From Acetobacteraceae bacterium (lineage in GTDB: Bacteria > Pseudomonadota > Alphaproteobacteria > Acetobacterales > Acetobacteraceae): 64,000 nucleotides of DNA. This document shows, in pieces, positions 31,858 through 41,323 of the stretch; position 1 is the stretch's first letter; every line of letters begins with the position of its first letter. The notes under the pieces were generated by a model. It made no database searches. It was given only the letters and a program-made list of their open reading frames with translations, and was not told the origin of the DNA. The position numbers were made by a program, and so were the translations under genes. Where the stretch lies: contig CP154827.1 in NCBI GenBank assembly GCA_039613835.1, positions 714,501 to 778,500 on the forward strand, in the 5' to 3' direction.

Positions 31858-32100
31858 ATGCGATATACGCGCTTCAAGCGGATAGCAAACATGATCGGGT
31901 TTGCAAGTCTGGCGATCGGCATGACACGCTGCGATGATCCGAAACCGCCGCCGCAGGCAGCGCAGATCACGCCGGAAGAAATGAGCCGGAAAATCAATGC
32001 TGTCGAAACCGTGCAGGAGCAGAATGAAGTCGCATCCTACCAGTATTACATGCAGCAACAATCCCAACGTGAGCGTGCAGGTGACAAGGCGGGGCGTTGA
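31858..32100 (+). CDS. Small lipoprotein, paralogue of the preceding gene
   Basis: 80 residues from the ATG at 31858 behind AAGGGGG. Signal then GMTRCDDPKPPPQAAQ and a tail VASYQYYMQQQSQRERAGDK. Shares CxDPxPPPQ and the YQY-MQ tail with the gene at 31469, so an old tandem duplication is likely. The lipobox is imperfect (Arg before Cys). Function unknown. Confidence 0.55.
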   Translation: MRYTRFKRIANMIGFASLAIGMTRCDDPKPPPQAAQITPEEMSRKINAVETVQEQNEVASYQYYMQQQSQRERAGDKAGR

Positions 32101-32119
32101 GGCGGGCGGATCTCACAAA

Positions 32120-32626
32120 TTAATGGGCGAAAGGTATCCAGGCTGATCCCCGCATCCTCTTTGACCTTGGGACGAGGAAACAATCCTGTCCATCATCCCA
32201 GATTCCAAAATAAATCATTGAATCTGAAATAAAAAATGCAGCTTCACTATCTCGAGGGGTTTGCCCCTCCTGAAACATGCGCCAACGCGAGTCATTCAAG
32301 ACGGGTGGACTCCGGCCAACCATGAGCGCCAAAAGATCAAAAATTTCATCTCGACGAATTTTGGATAATTGAGGACGTTGAAGCACTTTCGATGAGGCCT
32401 CCTTACCTTTTTCCGTGACGAAGAACTTGGCAAAATCTCATCGTTTATTAGGGACGGTTACGAGCTTAACGTTGTAAACCCTCTTCAGGATCCATGAAGG
32501 TCCCAAAGCACCCCGTCCGGCGAAAACTTGCCGGAAAATCATAGCCTTACAATTAAATTGCCATTTATCGACAACGGTGAAAAGGCTGTGACAGTCCTCG
32601 CCCTTCACAGCGATGTAAGGCCGCAA
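32120..32626 (-). pseudogene. Unrecognised gene with an in-frame TGA
   Basis: A single minus-strand frame reads plausible protein over about 170 codons: VVDKWQFNCKAMIFRQVF, then NKR-stop-DFAKFFVTEKGKEASSK, then LSKIRRDEIFDLLALMVG and a C-terminal IYFGIWDDGQDCFLVPRS. The only interruption is TGA at 32438-32440, where Trp would fit. No family recognised. The stretch 32627-32792 upstream shows nothing convincing. Could be a chance frame; the uninterrupted length and composition favour an old gene. Confidence 0.4.
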
Positions 32627-32792
32627 TCCACCACCAAGTCCTCATCAACGCCTTACTCACCCTCATTTGTAATCATATTGATTTCCGCCCGAACGACGCT
32701 TTTACACCTCCGTCGGTCATCAAGTGGGCGTCATATTCGCGTGAATCGTTCCGCCCTGTTCATTGCATTCATGTAGTGCCGCGATATCCAAC

Positions 32793-34949
32793 TCAGTTTT
32801 TGCCGGGCTGCCAACGCCGTAACGCCAGCGCGTTCATCACGACGGAAAGTGAACTCAGCGCCATCGCCGCCGACGCCACGGCGGGCGTCAAGAGACCCAT
32901 CACCGCAACAGGAATGGCGCAAAGATTATAAAGTAAGGCGAGCGCCAGATTGGTTTTGATTTTGCGCGAAGCCGCGCCGGAAAGCTGCATGAGGTCGTTA
33001 ATCGCCGACAGGTCATTGCGGATCAGGATGATATCGGCGTGATTCAATGATATCGTGGCGGCCGAGCCCATCGCAATCGAGGTATCGGCACTGGCCAGCG
33101 CCGGTGCATCATTGACGCCATCGCCCACCATTGCCACACGATGCCCGTCTTCACGCATGGACCTGACAAGCCTGGCTTTCCCTTCCGGCAATATACCGGC
33201 ATGGACATTTGTGATGCCGAGCTGTGACGCAACATGCCTGGCGGAGGCGGCATGATCTCCCGTCAGGAGAACCGGCGTGATATTTTTACGGCGCAATGTT
33301 TCGATGACGGGTTTCGCGTCCATGCGTGGCGTATCTTCCAAGGCAATAACGCCCAATATTCGGCCCGCACGTGCCGCGACGACAATTGTCTTGCCCTGAT
33401 TTTCCAGCGGTTGAATCAAGGTCTCAGGTAACGCATACCCCTCAGAGATGAAGTAAGCTGGCGCACCCGCCATGACGGCGTCATCCCCGATTTGCGCGGC
33501 AACACCGCGCCCCGGCATGATGCGGAATTGCGTCACCTCCACCTCGTCAATGGCGTGAGACCGTGCATAATTGTCAATAGCGCGTGCGAGAGGGTGCACG
33601 GCATGATTTTCGACGGCAAGTAAAGTCAACAGCAGATCATATTTCGAGGCACCCTTCGCGGGGATCACGTCCGTGACTTCAAATTGCCCGCGCGTCAATG
33701 TCCCCGTCTTGTCAAAAATAATGGTGTCGGATTTTGATACCGTTTCAAATGCCGCAGCATTGCGCATCAATATGCCGCTTCGTGCAGCCCGCCCTCCAGC
33801 GACCATCAGCACAATCGGTGTCGCCAGGCCCAGAGCGCAGGGACAGGCGATGACCATGACGGCGATGGCGGAGGTCAGGCTTGTCAGGAAGATATGCGTG
33901 TGCATAAACCACAATAAAAAAGTGGCGATGGCGACCAAAATAATTGACGGGACAAAGACGCGCGTCACGCGATCCACCCACTGCGAGATCGGCGCCTTCG
34001 TCAGTTGCGCATTTCTCACAGTCTCGACCATGCGGGCCACGACTGTATCTGCACCGATGCACGTCGCGCGCAGTTTCAGCACGCCATTGATGTTGGTTGT
34101 CCTCGCGAAAATCTTATCGCCCACCTGACGGTAAACGGGGTGCGCCTCCCCCGTCAGGATCGCTTCGTTAACTTCTGATTCCCCGCTGATCACCTCGCCA
34201 TCAACAGCGATATTTTCCCCCGGCCGGATAATAAAGATATCCTCGACCTGAAGGCTTTCAACGGGTCGATCAATAACGCCTTCCGACGTTTCAACATGGA
34301 TCAAGTCAGGTTCAAAAGCGAGGAGAGTTTCAAGATCCGCCGCCGCCTGCGCCTTGGACCGCGCCTCCAGCCATTTGCCGAGTGAAACAAAGAAGATAAT
34401 GAAGACGCCCGTCTCAAAATAGAGATCCGCCCCGTCCCCGCGAAACATATTCCAGACGCTAAAAATATAGGCGCAAGATGTGCTCAGCACCACCAGCACA
34501 TCCATATTGGCATCGCCGCCCTTCAGGGAAGCAAAGGCACGATGATAGAAATGCCGCGCAAGGTAGAATTGCACAAAGCTGGCGATGACCAGTTCGGGCC
34601 ATGATAAAAAGGGTATATGCCACCCTCCCCACATGACCAGCATCGTGCAGAAAAAGAAGGCCGCGCACAGTGTCAGTAAAATCATGTCCCGGTCGAGGCC
34701 GAGAAGGCGCCGGGCTGGTTGCGTATCCTGCTCGACCGCCCGCTCATCCACCGCGTCAAAACCCGCTTTGCGAATGGCCGCGAAGATATCTGGCGGCGTA
34801 ATTGGCCCGTTTAAAGTGACGGCCGCTCGCTCTGACGCATAATCGACCCGGGCCGCCACGCCCTCCTGCCGGTTCAGCACACGTTCAAGACGCGCTGCGC
34901 AATTGGCGCAGCTCATGCCGCTGATACGGAGGGTTAGATTGTCAGACAT
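32793..34949 (-). CDS. copA: Copper-exporting P1B-type ATPase
   Basis: About 718 residues from MSDNLTLRISG. One N-terminal heavy-metal domain with GMSCANCAARLERVL. Membrane CPC motif in VIACPCALGLATPIV, phosphorylation DKTGTLTRGQ, LTGEAHPVYRQ actuator loop, the His-Pro of the nucleotide domain (ENHAVHPLARA), and GDGVNDAPALASAD. Exports Cu(I) from the cytoplasm. Followed upstream by a damaged CopZ-like gene on the same strand. Intact. Confidence 0.94.
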   Translation of the reverse strand: MSDNLTLRISGMSCANCAARLERVLNRQEGVAARVDYASERAAVTLNGPITPPDIFAAIRKAGFDAVDERAVEQDTQPARRLLGLDRDMILLTLCAAFFFCTMLVMWGGWHIPFLSWPELVIASFVQFYLARHFYHRAFASLKGGDANMDVLVVLSTSCAYIFSVWNMFRGDGADLYFETGVFIIFFVSLGKWLEARSKAQAAADLETLLAFEPDLIHVETSEGVIDRPVESLQVEDIFIIRPGENIAVDGEVISGESEVNEAILTGEAHPVYRQVGDKIFARTTNINGVLKLRATCIGADTVVARMVETVRNAQLTKAPISQWVDRVTRVFVPSIILVAIATFLLWFMHTHIFLTSLTSAIAVMVIACPCALGLATPIVLMVAGGRAARSGILMRNAAAFETVSKSDTIIFDKTGTLTRGQFEVTDVIPAKGASKYDLLLTLLAVENHAVHPLARAIDNYARSHAIDEVEVTQFRIMPGRGVAAQIGDDAVMAGAPAYFISEGYALPETLIQPLENQGKTIVVAARAGRILGVIALEDTPRMDAKPVIETLRRKNITPVLLTGDHAASARHVASQLGITNVHAGILPEGKARLVRSMREDGHRVAMVGDGVNDAPALASADTSIAMGSAATISLNHADIILIRNDLSAINDLMQLSGAASRKIKTNLALALLYNLCAIPVAVMGLLTPAVASAAMALSSLSVVMNALALRRWQPGKN

Positions 34950-34993
34950 GAAGCGTCCCTGTCGCAAAACCAGTATTAATGCCGGGTTTTGGC

Positions 34994-35212
34994 CTAATTA
35001 AGCTGCGCGGCAGAATAACCGGCATCTTCAACAATCTGAAGGATATGTGTCGGCGTGACAGATGGCGCTTACACCGTCAGCTCAAGCTCACGTCGTTCCA
35101 ATGAAATCGCAATATCGCTGACATCCGCTTCACGGAACAGGGTTTTGCGCAATGTCGAGATGCATCCCTCGCACATCATGCCTTCGACCTTGAAACGTAA
35201 TTTCTGTCCCAT
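34994..35212 (-). pseudogene. Heavy-metal-associated (CopZ-like) protein with in-frame stop
   Basis: Starts MGQKLRFKVEGMMCEGCIST with the metal-binding CxxC. The frame continues RRELELTV, then TAA at 35069-35071, then APSVTPTHILQIVEDAGYSA to a TAG at 34994-34996. The ending HILQIVEDAGYSA is the normal C-terminus of the ferredoxin-like fold, so the TAA is internal; a CAA Gln codon would explain it. Copper chaperone for the adjacent CopA is likely. Only two thirds of the domain would be made. Confidence 0.78.
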
Positions 35213-35368
35213 TTTACCCGCTCCCTTCTCTCCGTCAGAATGCGCCATTGGCGCCCGCGGAAAGCGTCGATTATGTTTAAACCCTCTCAACAAGATGACT
35301 TTCCGCGACCATCTTTCAAGATGTCACGCGCCATTGTGATGCAGAAACTGACCATCGTGGGATAGGCG

Positions 35369-35397
35369 TTGACATGGTCGCGCGACCTTCGTATTAT
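35369..35397 (+). promoter_or_regulatory. Sigma-70 promoter of the thiamine operon
   Basis: TTGACA at 35369-35374, a 17-base spacer, and TATTAT at 35392-35397. Transcription would start about 35404, exactly at the 5' side of the riboswitch. The spacer contains the perfect palindrome GGTCGCGCGACC (35376-35387), which might bind a regulator or be coincidence. Confidence 0.8.
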
Positions 35398-35404
35398 ACG
35401 AGTC

Positions 35405-35517
35405 ACGACCCGGGGGAGCCCTGCCAAAAGGGCTGAGAGGCTGTAAATCTGGCGCATGATGCCAGAGGTGCAGCGACCCTTTGAACCTGATCCAGTTAAT
35501 ACTGGCGTAGGAAGGAT
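35405..35517 (+). promoter_or_regulatory. TPP riboswitch (THI element)
   Basis: Contains the conserved elements in order: GGGGGAGCCC near 35412, GGGCTGAGAGG near 35431, and GACCCTTTGAACCTGATC with GTTAATACTGGCGTAGGAAG at 35475-35514. It lies about 70 bases upstream of thiO and controls the thiOSGE-thiF operon, repressing it when thiamine pyrophosphate is plentiful. Confidence 0.95.
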
Positions 35518-35583
35518 AAATAATCGTGTTGACACGGCCACATCCCCTTATCGGGACATGCCAGAACTCACAGACGCGCGCCG

Positions 35584-36528
35584 ATGTCCAGGGCTGAAAC
35601 GGACTTTGCCGTGCTGGGTCGTGGCGTTGCCGCTCTGACCTGCGCGACCATGTTGCATGACGCCGGTTACAGCGTGGAAATTATCGTGCCGGACGGCGCG
35701 CCCGCCTCCATCTCACATCTCGCGGGCGGGATGCTCGCCCCTTATTGTGAAGGTGAGACGGCACCGGCACCAATCATCTCAAACGGGCAACGCGCTTTAT
35801 CATGGTGGTCAAAACATGTGCCGGGCGTGAAGCATAATGGCACGCTTGTGGTTGCACCCCCGCGCGATCAACGTGAGTTGGAACGTTTCAGCCAGAGCAC
35901 ATCGCATCACCGCTGGGTTAAACCAGGAGAGATTGAGCCGGATCTCGAAGATCAATTTTCACGCGGCCTGTTTTTTCCCGATGAAGGCCATCTTGACCCG
36001 CGAAAAGCGCTGGCCAGTCTGGAGAGCCGTCTCCGGACGGAAAATGTCGCTTTCACAAAGGCGCCACATGCGCGCCAGATCATTGACTGCCGGGCTCTGC
36101 AATCCGCCGACCATCTGAGCGGCCTGCGTGGCGTGCGCGGGGAAATGCTGATCGTGAGAAATCCGCTTCTGAGGCTCTCACGTCCCGTCCGCCTCCTTCA
36201 TCCGAGATTTCCCTGTTACATCGTGCCGCGTGATGACGGCGTCTATATGATCGGCGCGACAATGGTGGAAACATGTTTCGCGGGTCGGCCGACCGCGCAA
36301 TCCGTAATGGCACTTCTCTCTGCCGCTTATAGTATGCACCCATCCTTCGCGGAGGCTGAAATATTGGAAATGGGGGCCGGCGTGCGCCCGGCTTTTGAGG
36401 ATAATATCCCCCGCGTCATCTACGAGCATGGGCGGTGGCATGTGAATGGCATGTATCGACATGGCTTCCTCATGGCCCCCTATTGTGCCGAGACGCTTAT
36501 CCATTTGCTTCAGGAGGTGCGGACATGA
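35584..36528 (+). CDS. thiO: Glycine oxidase ThiO
   Basis: FAD-dependent oxidation of glycine to dehydroglycine for the thiazole ring. 314 residues. The N-terminal FAD motif is LGRGVAALTCATMLHDAG; LAGGMLAPYCEGE and YIVPRDDGVYMIGATM are typical of ThiO, as is the C-terminal HVNGMYRHGFLMAPYCA. First gene after the riboswitch. The stop overlaps thiS (ATGA). Intact. Confidence 0.9.
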   Translation: MSRAETDFAVLGRGVAALTCATMLHDAGYSVEIIVPDGAPASISHLAGGMLAPYCEGETAPAPIISNGQRALSWWSKHVPGVKHNGTLVVAPPRDQRELERFSQSTSHHRWVKPGEIEPDLEDQFSRGLFFPDEGHLDPRKALASLESRLRTENVAFTKAPHARQIIDCRALQSADHLSGLRGVRGEMLIVRNPLLRLSRPVRLLHPRFPCYIVPRDDGVYMIGATMVETCFAGRPTAQSVMALLSAAYSMHPSFAEAEILEMGAGVRPAFEDNIPRVIYEHGRWHVNGMYRHGFLMAPYCAETLIHLLQEVRT

Positions 36529-36722
36529 AGATTTTTGTCAATGGTGACATCATTGAGACGGACGCAACGTCACTCGCTGAATTGGTGGCGGCCCATCCTA
36601 GCGCGTGCAAGACCGTTGCCACTGCGGTCAATGGCACCTTCATCGCGCGAGATCAGCGCGCCGCCTTTATCATCCAGCCGGAAATGCGGGTTGAAATTCT
36701 CTCCCCGATGCAGGGGGGGTAG
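36525..36722 (+). CDS. thiS: Sulfur carrier protein ThiS
   Basis: 65 residues, ubiquitin-like. [20 protein letters not shown] start and the essential C-terminal Gly-Gly (LSPMQGG). It is adenylated by the ThiF-like protein and donates sulfur to ThiG. Starts inside the thiO stop codon and ends 1 base before thiG. Intact. Confidence 0.92.
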   Translation: MKIFVNGDIIETDATSLAELVAAHPSACKTVATAVNGTFIARDQRAAFIIQPEMRVEILSPMQGG

Positions 36723-36723
36723 C

Positions 36724-37482
36724 ATGTTTTACGGCGTTACTCTCAAAAGCCGCCTCTTCCTCGGCACGGCGCAATATCCATCTCCCGCGATATTACGCCG
36801 CGCCGTCATCGCGTCCGGGGCGGATGTCATCACCGTCTCCCTGCGGCGGGAAGGGGCGGAGGGCGCCTCCTTTCGCGAGATCCTCCAGCAGAGTGCGTGT
36901 CGCATCCTGCCGAACACGGCGGGCTGTCACAGTGTGAAGGAAGCTGTCACAACAGCCCACATGGCCCGCGAGCTTTTCGGCACAAGCTGGATCAAACTTG
37001 AGGTGATCGGCCATGCGGATACGCTGCAACCGGACCCCTTCAAGCTTGTCGAAGCCGCCCGCATCCTTTGTGATGACGGTTTTGACGTGTTTCCCTACAC
37101 CACGGAAGATCTCATTCTGGGTGAAAGATTATTGGCGGCCGGGTGTCAGGTGCTGATGCCCTGGGCCGCGCCAATCGGTAGCGGGCAGGGTTTGCGGCAC
37201 AAGGAAGCGCTGCGGACGATGCGGGCCTGGTTTCCCGATACGCCAATAATTATCGATGCCGGAATTGGCGCGCCAAGCCAGGCCCTTGAGGCGATGGAAA
37301 TGGGCATGGACGGCATTTTACTGAACACGGCCATCGCACATGCGCGTGATCCGGAAGTCATGGCCCGCGCCTTTCGTCAGGCCATTGAAGCCGGGCAGGA
37401 CGCCTTTCAGGCAGGCTTGATGCCGCGCCGGGATATGGCGCAGCCATCGACACCTGTTTTCGGCATGGCAGATTTAACATGA
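36724..37482 (+). CDS. thiG: Thiazole synthase
   Basis: 252 residues. [46 protein letters not shown] (Schiff-base Lys), [10 protein letters not shown] and [20 protein letters not shown] are the ThiG hallmarks. Condenses DXP, dehydroglycine and ThiS-thiocarboxylate. Overlaps thiE by 4 bases. Intact. Confidence 0.95.
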   Translation: MFYGVTLKSRLFLGTAQYPSPAILRRAVIASGADVITVSLRREGAEGASFREILQQSACRILPNTAGCHSVKEAVTTAHMARELFGTSWIKLEVIGHADTLQPDPFKLVEAARILCDDGFDVFPYTTEDLILGERLLAAGCQVLMPWAAPIGSGQGLRHKEALRTMRAWFPDTPIIIDAGIGAPSQALEAMEMGMDGILLNTAIAHARDPEVMARAFRQAIEAGQDAFQAGLMPRRDMAQPSTPVFGMADLT

Positions 37483-38102
37483 AGCCTGCATTGCCGTCAT
37501 TTTATCTCATTCTCAACACGACGGCGCATCTTGAGGCGTGCCTGAAAGTCGGATTACGCCTCGTCCAGATGCGCATCAAGGACCGCCCTCTTCCTGTGAT
37601 TCGAGAGGAGATCGCGCGTGCAAAACATCTTTGCGACGCTTATGGCGCCATCCTCATCGTCAATGATTACTGGCAGATGGCCTGTGAGTTGGGCTGTGGC
37701 TGGGTGCATCTGGGGCAGGAGGATCTTGACCATGCCGATCTGATGCAGATCCGTCGCGCGGGGATGCGCATCGGACTTTCCACCCATAATGATGCCGAAC
37801 TGACGCGCGCTTTGGCATTGACACCCGATTACATCGCGCTCGGCCCGATTTATGAGACGAAACTGAAAGAGATGAAATGCGCGCCACAGGGATTGGATAA
37901 AATCAGGGTTTGGAAGGACCGGATCAGCCCCCTTCCCCTCATCGCCATCGGCGGTTTGACGCCTGAGCTTCTGCCGGGGGTTCTCAATGCCGGTGCCGAT
38001 GTCGTCTGTGTCGTCACAGATGTCATCACCGCGCCAGACCCGGTCGAACGCTGTCGGCTCTGGCTGGAACGCACAAGCGAGACGCAGCATGTCACGTTAT
38101 GA
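37479..38102 (+). CDS. thiE: Thiamine-phosphate synthase
   Basis: 207 residues. Joins the thiazole and pyrimidine moieties. VQMRIKDRP (usually QxRxK), [31 protein letters not shown] and [11 protein letters not shown] are present, with [23 protein letters not shown] at the end. Overlaps thiG and the thiF-like gene. Intact. ThiC and ThiD must be elsewhere. Confidence 0.93.
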   Translation: MKPALPSFYLILNTTAHLEACLKVGLRLVQMRIKDRPLPVIREEIARAKHLCDAYGAILIVNDYWQMACELGCGWVHLGQEDLDHADLMQIRRAGMRIGLSTHNDAELTRALALTPDYIALGPIYETKLKEMKCAPQGLDKIRVWKDRISPLPLIAIGGLTPELLPGVLNAGADVVCVVTDVITAPDPVERCRLWLERTSETQHVTL

Positions 38103-39081
38103 CCGTCAGGTCCGGATTTTCCCCAATGGGATGCGGGATCAGGCGCGGTTGCGCCAAGCCCGCGTACTTGTCATCGGCGCGGGGGGGCTCGGGGCGAGCC
38201 TCCTGCCGCTCCTTGTGGGCGCGGGGTGCGGATATATTGCGATTATGGATCATGACGTGGTGGCGGCGCATAATCTGCACCGCCAGACGATTTTCCGTGA
38301 AAGTGACATCGGTTTCAACAAAGCAGCGTGCGCTGTTTATCATCTCTCGACGCTCAATCGTGAAAGCCAGCTTGTCGAAATCCCGCGCGCAATGACGCCG
38401 GATCGTGCGATGTCCCTCATCCCCGATTTCGATATTGTCGTCGATGCGGCGGATGAAGTCGCGGTGACCTACGCGCTTTCAGATATATGCAAGCGGCGCA
38501 ACACCCCTTTTGTCTCCGCTTCGGTTGCCGGGCGCATGGGGTATGTCGGTAGCTTCTGCCATAACGCGCCCAGCTACCGGGCCATATTCCCCTCTCTGCC
38601 CGCACGCGTCATGACATGCAGGGAAACGGGCGTGATGGGCCCGGTTGTCGCCATGATGGGCGCTTTACAGGCGCAGATGGTGCTTGATGTTTTAATGGAT
38701 GCGTCACCTTCACCCCTCGGCCTGATGTTTCAGATCAATCTTGAAAATTGGAAGACGGCGCAGTTCCGTTTTGACGGCGCTTCGGAGCCTGAAACGCCCT
38801 ACGCGGCATTTATCGATGCGACGTCCCTCAGCGCCACGGACCGTATTTTCCTGATGCGTCCTGCAGAACTTGACCCTCGATTTTTCAAAGGTGACGTCCA
38901 GACGATTGAAGCGGATGAGGTGGGGCATCTTGCAGCTTCACCGGGCCGCAGATGTGTCTTCATCTGCCGTCGGGGCGTCACAGCCTGGCGGGCTGCGGAA
39001 AGTTACATGCGGGAGACGGGGGACAATAACGTCGCCATCATCGCCTTCCATCAGGAAGGCGAGATGACGTTTCCTGCATGA
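38089..39081 (+). CDS. thiF: ThiF/MoeB-like adenylyltransferase with rhodanese-like C-terminus
   Basis: About 330 residues from [15 protein letters not shown] (14-base overlap with thiE). The nucleotide-binding motif VLVIGAGGLGASLLPLLVGAG, the Arg-containing HNLHRQTIF, VVDAADE and the active Cys in TCRETGVMGPVVAMMGALQA define a ThiF/MoeB E1-like enzyme that adenylates ThiS. After about residue 250 there is a short rhodanese-like end with CRRGVTAW, where the Cys could carry persulfide. Last gene before a terminator. Intact. Confidence 0.88.
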   Translation: MSRYDRQVRIFPNGMRDQARLRQARVLVIGAGGLGASLLPLLVGAGCGYIAIMDHDVVAAHNLHRQTIFRESDIGFNKAACAVYHLSTLNRESQLVEIPRAMTPDRAMSLIPDFDIVVDAADEVAVTYALSDICKRRNTPFVSASVAGRMGYVGSFCHNAPSYRAIFPSLPARVMTCRETGVMGPVVAMMGALQAQMVLDVLMDASPSPLGLMFQINLENWKTAQFRFDGASEPETPYAAFIDATSLSATDRIFLMRPAELDPRFFKGDVQTIEADEVGHLAASPGRRCVFICRRGVTAWRAAESYMRETGDNNVAIIAFHQEGEMTFPA

Positions 39082-39082
39082 A

Positions 39083-39109
39083 GCACCTCCCCCGTTGAGG
39101 GGGAGGTGC
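39083..39109. terminator. Bidirectional terminator hairpin between thiF and the TonB receptor
   Basis: Perfect 11-base stem GCACCTCCCCC / GGGGGAGGTGC with a five-base loop, placed between convergent genes 2 bases after the thiF stop. No long T-run follows, so efficiency is uncertain. In position it is a terminator, unlike the perfect hairpins found inside genes. Confidence 0.7.
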
Positions 39110-39115
39110 CTGTTG

Positions 39116-41260
39116 TCAGAAGCGCGCGGCGAGACTCAGATTGAAGGAGCGCCCCATCCCTACCAGAGGGGAAAGTATTTTCGTGGCTTTATAATCACCA
39201 AGTGACCATCCGCCGAGCGGCAGATAATATTTTTGATCCAGAAGATTTTCGATAGCGGCGTCGAGTGTGAAGGCCCGCCAATCATAGCGCAATCCCATGC
39301 CAAGTAACGCATAACCCGGTGTTCTCGGCTCATTACGCAGCCAGTCGACCGAGCTTTTGCGCTTCACAAGCGTGACATCAACCCGACCCGAGAGGTTTTT
39401 GTACGTGGAGTGAAAACCGATTAAACCACTTGCTGGCATCGGGTGATAAAGACCGGACCCCGTCACCTCATCCTGGCCCCGGACCCAATTCAAGTAGCTT
39501 ACGACGGCGCCACTCCCCCAGATCCGACTATTATAAAGCCGCACGCGGCCATTCGCATTGATGCCGTAACTTTGCGCATTATGGTTGTCGAAACGAAGTT
39601 TCTCAAACCCTTTTCCCAAAGCGCTGATACGCGTCACATTGATGTAATTATGGGTGTAAGTATAGAAGGGCTGGATATTCACCGCCCATTTCCGTTGTGA
39701 CGCGTCATGAAGGCTGAGAGTGTAACTGGCTGTATAAGCCACTTCCGGTTTAAGGTCTGGATTGCCGACATAGCCATTCCCATCCCCGAACCAACCGATC
39801 ATCTTCGTCGCCATCGCGCCCATACCCCAGGCATAACGCTCATACATATTAGGTGAACGTGTCTTGCGCGCGAAACCGCCTTCAAGGCTGACGCGGTCAT
39901 TGGCTACGTACCGTGTCGTTGCCGTGACATCAAAATTCACATCCGTGCGCCCGCGATCTAACGCATTGAAAGCCCGCGCCGCATTGGCGTCGGGGCGGGA
40001 CATCATCCCGGTCCAGGAATAGGGCGCGACATTGCCGGTATTCATCATCACAACATCATCGCGGACACCAAGTTGGGAGGCAAATTTCGGCGTCCATTGG
40101 GCATTCCACGACAGGTAATGCCCGATCCGGTCGCGATGGCCATTATTGATGCTATGAAATGTCCCCGGTCCCATCATTTTACTGCCCATGAGGGGCGGCC
40201 ACCAATCATTCAACCCGTCATGGATAAACTGACTTCCCATCATCAGGCGATGCTGGGTCGAAAGCGGTATCGTCACATCGACATTGTAACCGACCGTGCG
40301 TTTATCGGTGTTCATGGGCATACCCGTCGTCGCGCTGTGGCCGCCTTTATCCGACAGCATATTCATGACGTGGTTGACACGTTGCCAGAAACCACGCGCC
40401 TCCAGCGTGCCCCAGTCAAAGGCCCCCTTATAATGGCCGTTTACGAAGCTTGAGCGGTTATTGGTCATGTCCATATAAGCGTTGGGGAAGCCTTCATACG
40501 GGATATCCTGCTGGCCGAACGTCAGGTCCGCCGCATGGGCGCCTTTCTGGAAACTCGCCGTGACGGCATGATTGAAAGACAGATAAGAGGTTGAACGGAC
40601 ACGATGCCCCGTCCCGCCCGTCATATAGTCACTCGCATGGGCGTAAGAGCCGGTATAGCGCAGGCTCCACATATCATTCGCGACGGTCACACTCCCTGAC
40701 GCGCCCGACCCGCCGCCATTACTGCGATAATCACCCCGTGCCCGACCGGTGACGAGGACGGAATGCGTTTTGGAAAATTCCAACGGGCGGCGTTTGATCA
40801 GAACCGAGCCGCCGATGCTGTCGCCGCCTTCCGACACGGATGTAATGCCCGCGATGGCCTGAGCGACAGACACACTGTCAGGATCAACGTAAGACATCAT
40901 CGGATTCATGTGATTGGGGCAGCCATTGCCCATGCGCATGCCATCGACGATGGTTGCGACACGGTCATCCGCCATGCCATTCAGGACGGGCAGATTGGCA
41001 ACGCCACCCGCTGCATAGCTGGAGTAACCGAGTTGGTCGGTAAGAAGGTCTGACGTATCGGCACTATGGGAGTCACCGGGCCGCCGGGCCGTGACATTGA
41101 AATAGTCCGTGCGGGACATGGGTCTGTCAGTTTCCACCGTCATGGCCGCGCGTGGCGTCGCAGAAAAGGCGGAATCGGTCAGTAGGAGGGCGCTCAGAGC
41201 ACGCACGACCACGGGCACGCCGCGCCGTAATTTGCGCAGCCGATCATATGAGGCAGGCAT
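39116..41260 (-). CDS. TonB-dependent copper receptor (OprC/NosA-like)
   Basis: About 714 residues from MPASYDRLRKLRRG. Signal peptide, plug domain (VLNGMADDRVATIVDGMRMG), and a 22-strand-type barrel ending LSLAARF. The Met-rich stretch NGCPNHMNPMMSYVDP contains the CxxxM copper site known from Pseudomonas OprC, and the barrel has many further Met and His (MNMLSDKGGH, MGSKMMGPGTFH). It imports copper across the outer membrane. The neighbouring DUF2946-like gene upstream on the same strand supports a copper role. Intact. Confidence 0.88.
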   Translation of the reverse strand: MPASYDRLRKLRRGVPVVVRALSALLLTDSAFSATPRAAMTVETDRPMSRTDYFNVTARRPGDSHSADTSDLLTDQLGYSSYAAGGVANLPVLNGMADDRVATIVDGMRMGNGCPNHMNPMMSYVDPDSVSVAQAIAGITSVSEGGDSIGGSVLIKRRPLEFSKTHSVLVTGRARGDYRSNGGGSGASGSVTVANDMWSLRYTGSYAHASDYMTGGTGHRVRSTSYLSFNHAVTASFQKGAHAADLTFGQQDIPYEGFPNAYMDMTNNRSSFVNGHYKGAFDWGTLEARGFWQRVNHVMNMLSDKGGHSATTGMPMNTDKRTVGYNVDVTIPLSTQHRLMMGSQFIHDGLNDWWPPLMGSKMMGPGTFHSINNGHRDRIGHYLSWNAQWTPKFASQLGVRDDVVMMNTGNVAPYSWTGMMSRPDANAARAFNALDRGRTDVNFDVTATTRYVANDRVSLEGGFARKTRSPNMYERYAWGMGAMATKMIGWFGDGNGYVGNPDLKPEVAYTASYTLSLHDASQRKWAVNIQPFYTYTHNYINVTRISALGKGFEKLRFDNHNAQSYGINANGRVRLYNSRIWGSGAVVSYLNWVRGQDEVTGSGLYHPMPASGLIGFHSTYKNLSGRVDVTLVKRKSSVDWLRNEPRTPGYALLGMGLRYDWRAFTLDAAIENLLDQKYYLPLGGWSLGDYKATKILSPLVGMGRSFNLSLAARF

Positions 41261-41323
41261 TGATTCATCCTGAAGTAAAAATGGAATCTCACCGCGCGCG
41301 GAAGGCGCGCGACACATGACGTT

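Noticed and set aside
35287..35541. Minus-strand open frame over the thiamine leader
   Set aside because: It lies across the TPP riboswitch and promoter and its translation has no family resemblance.
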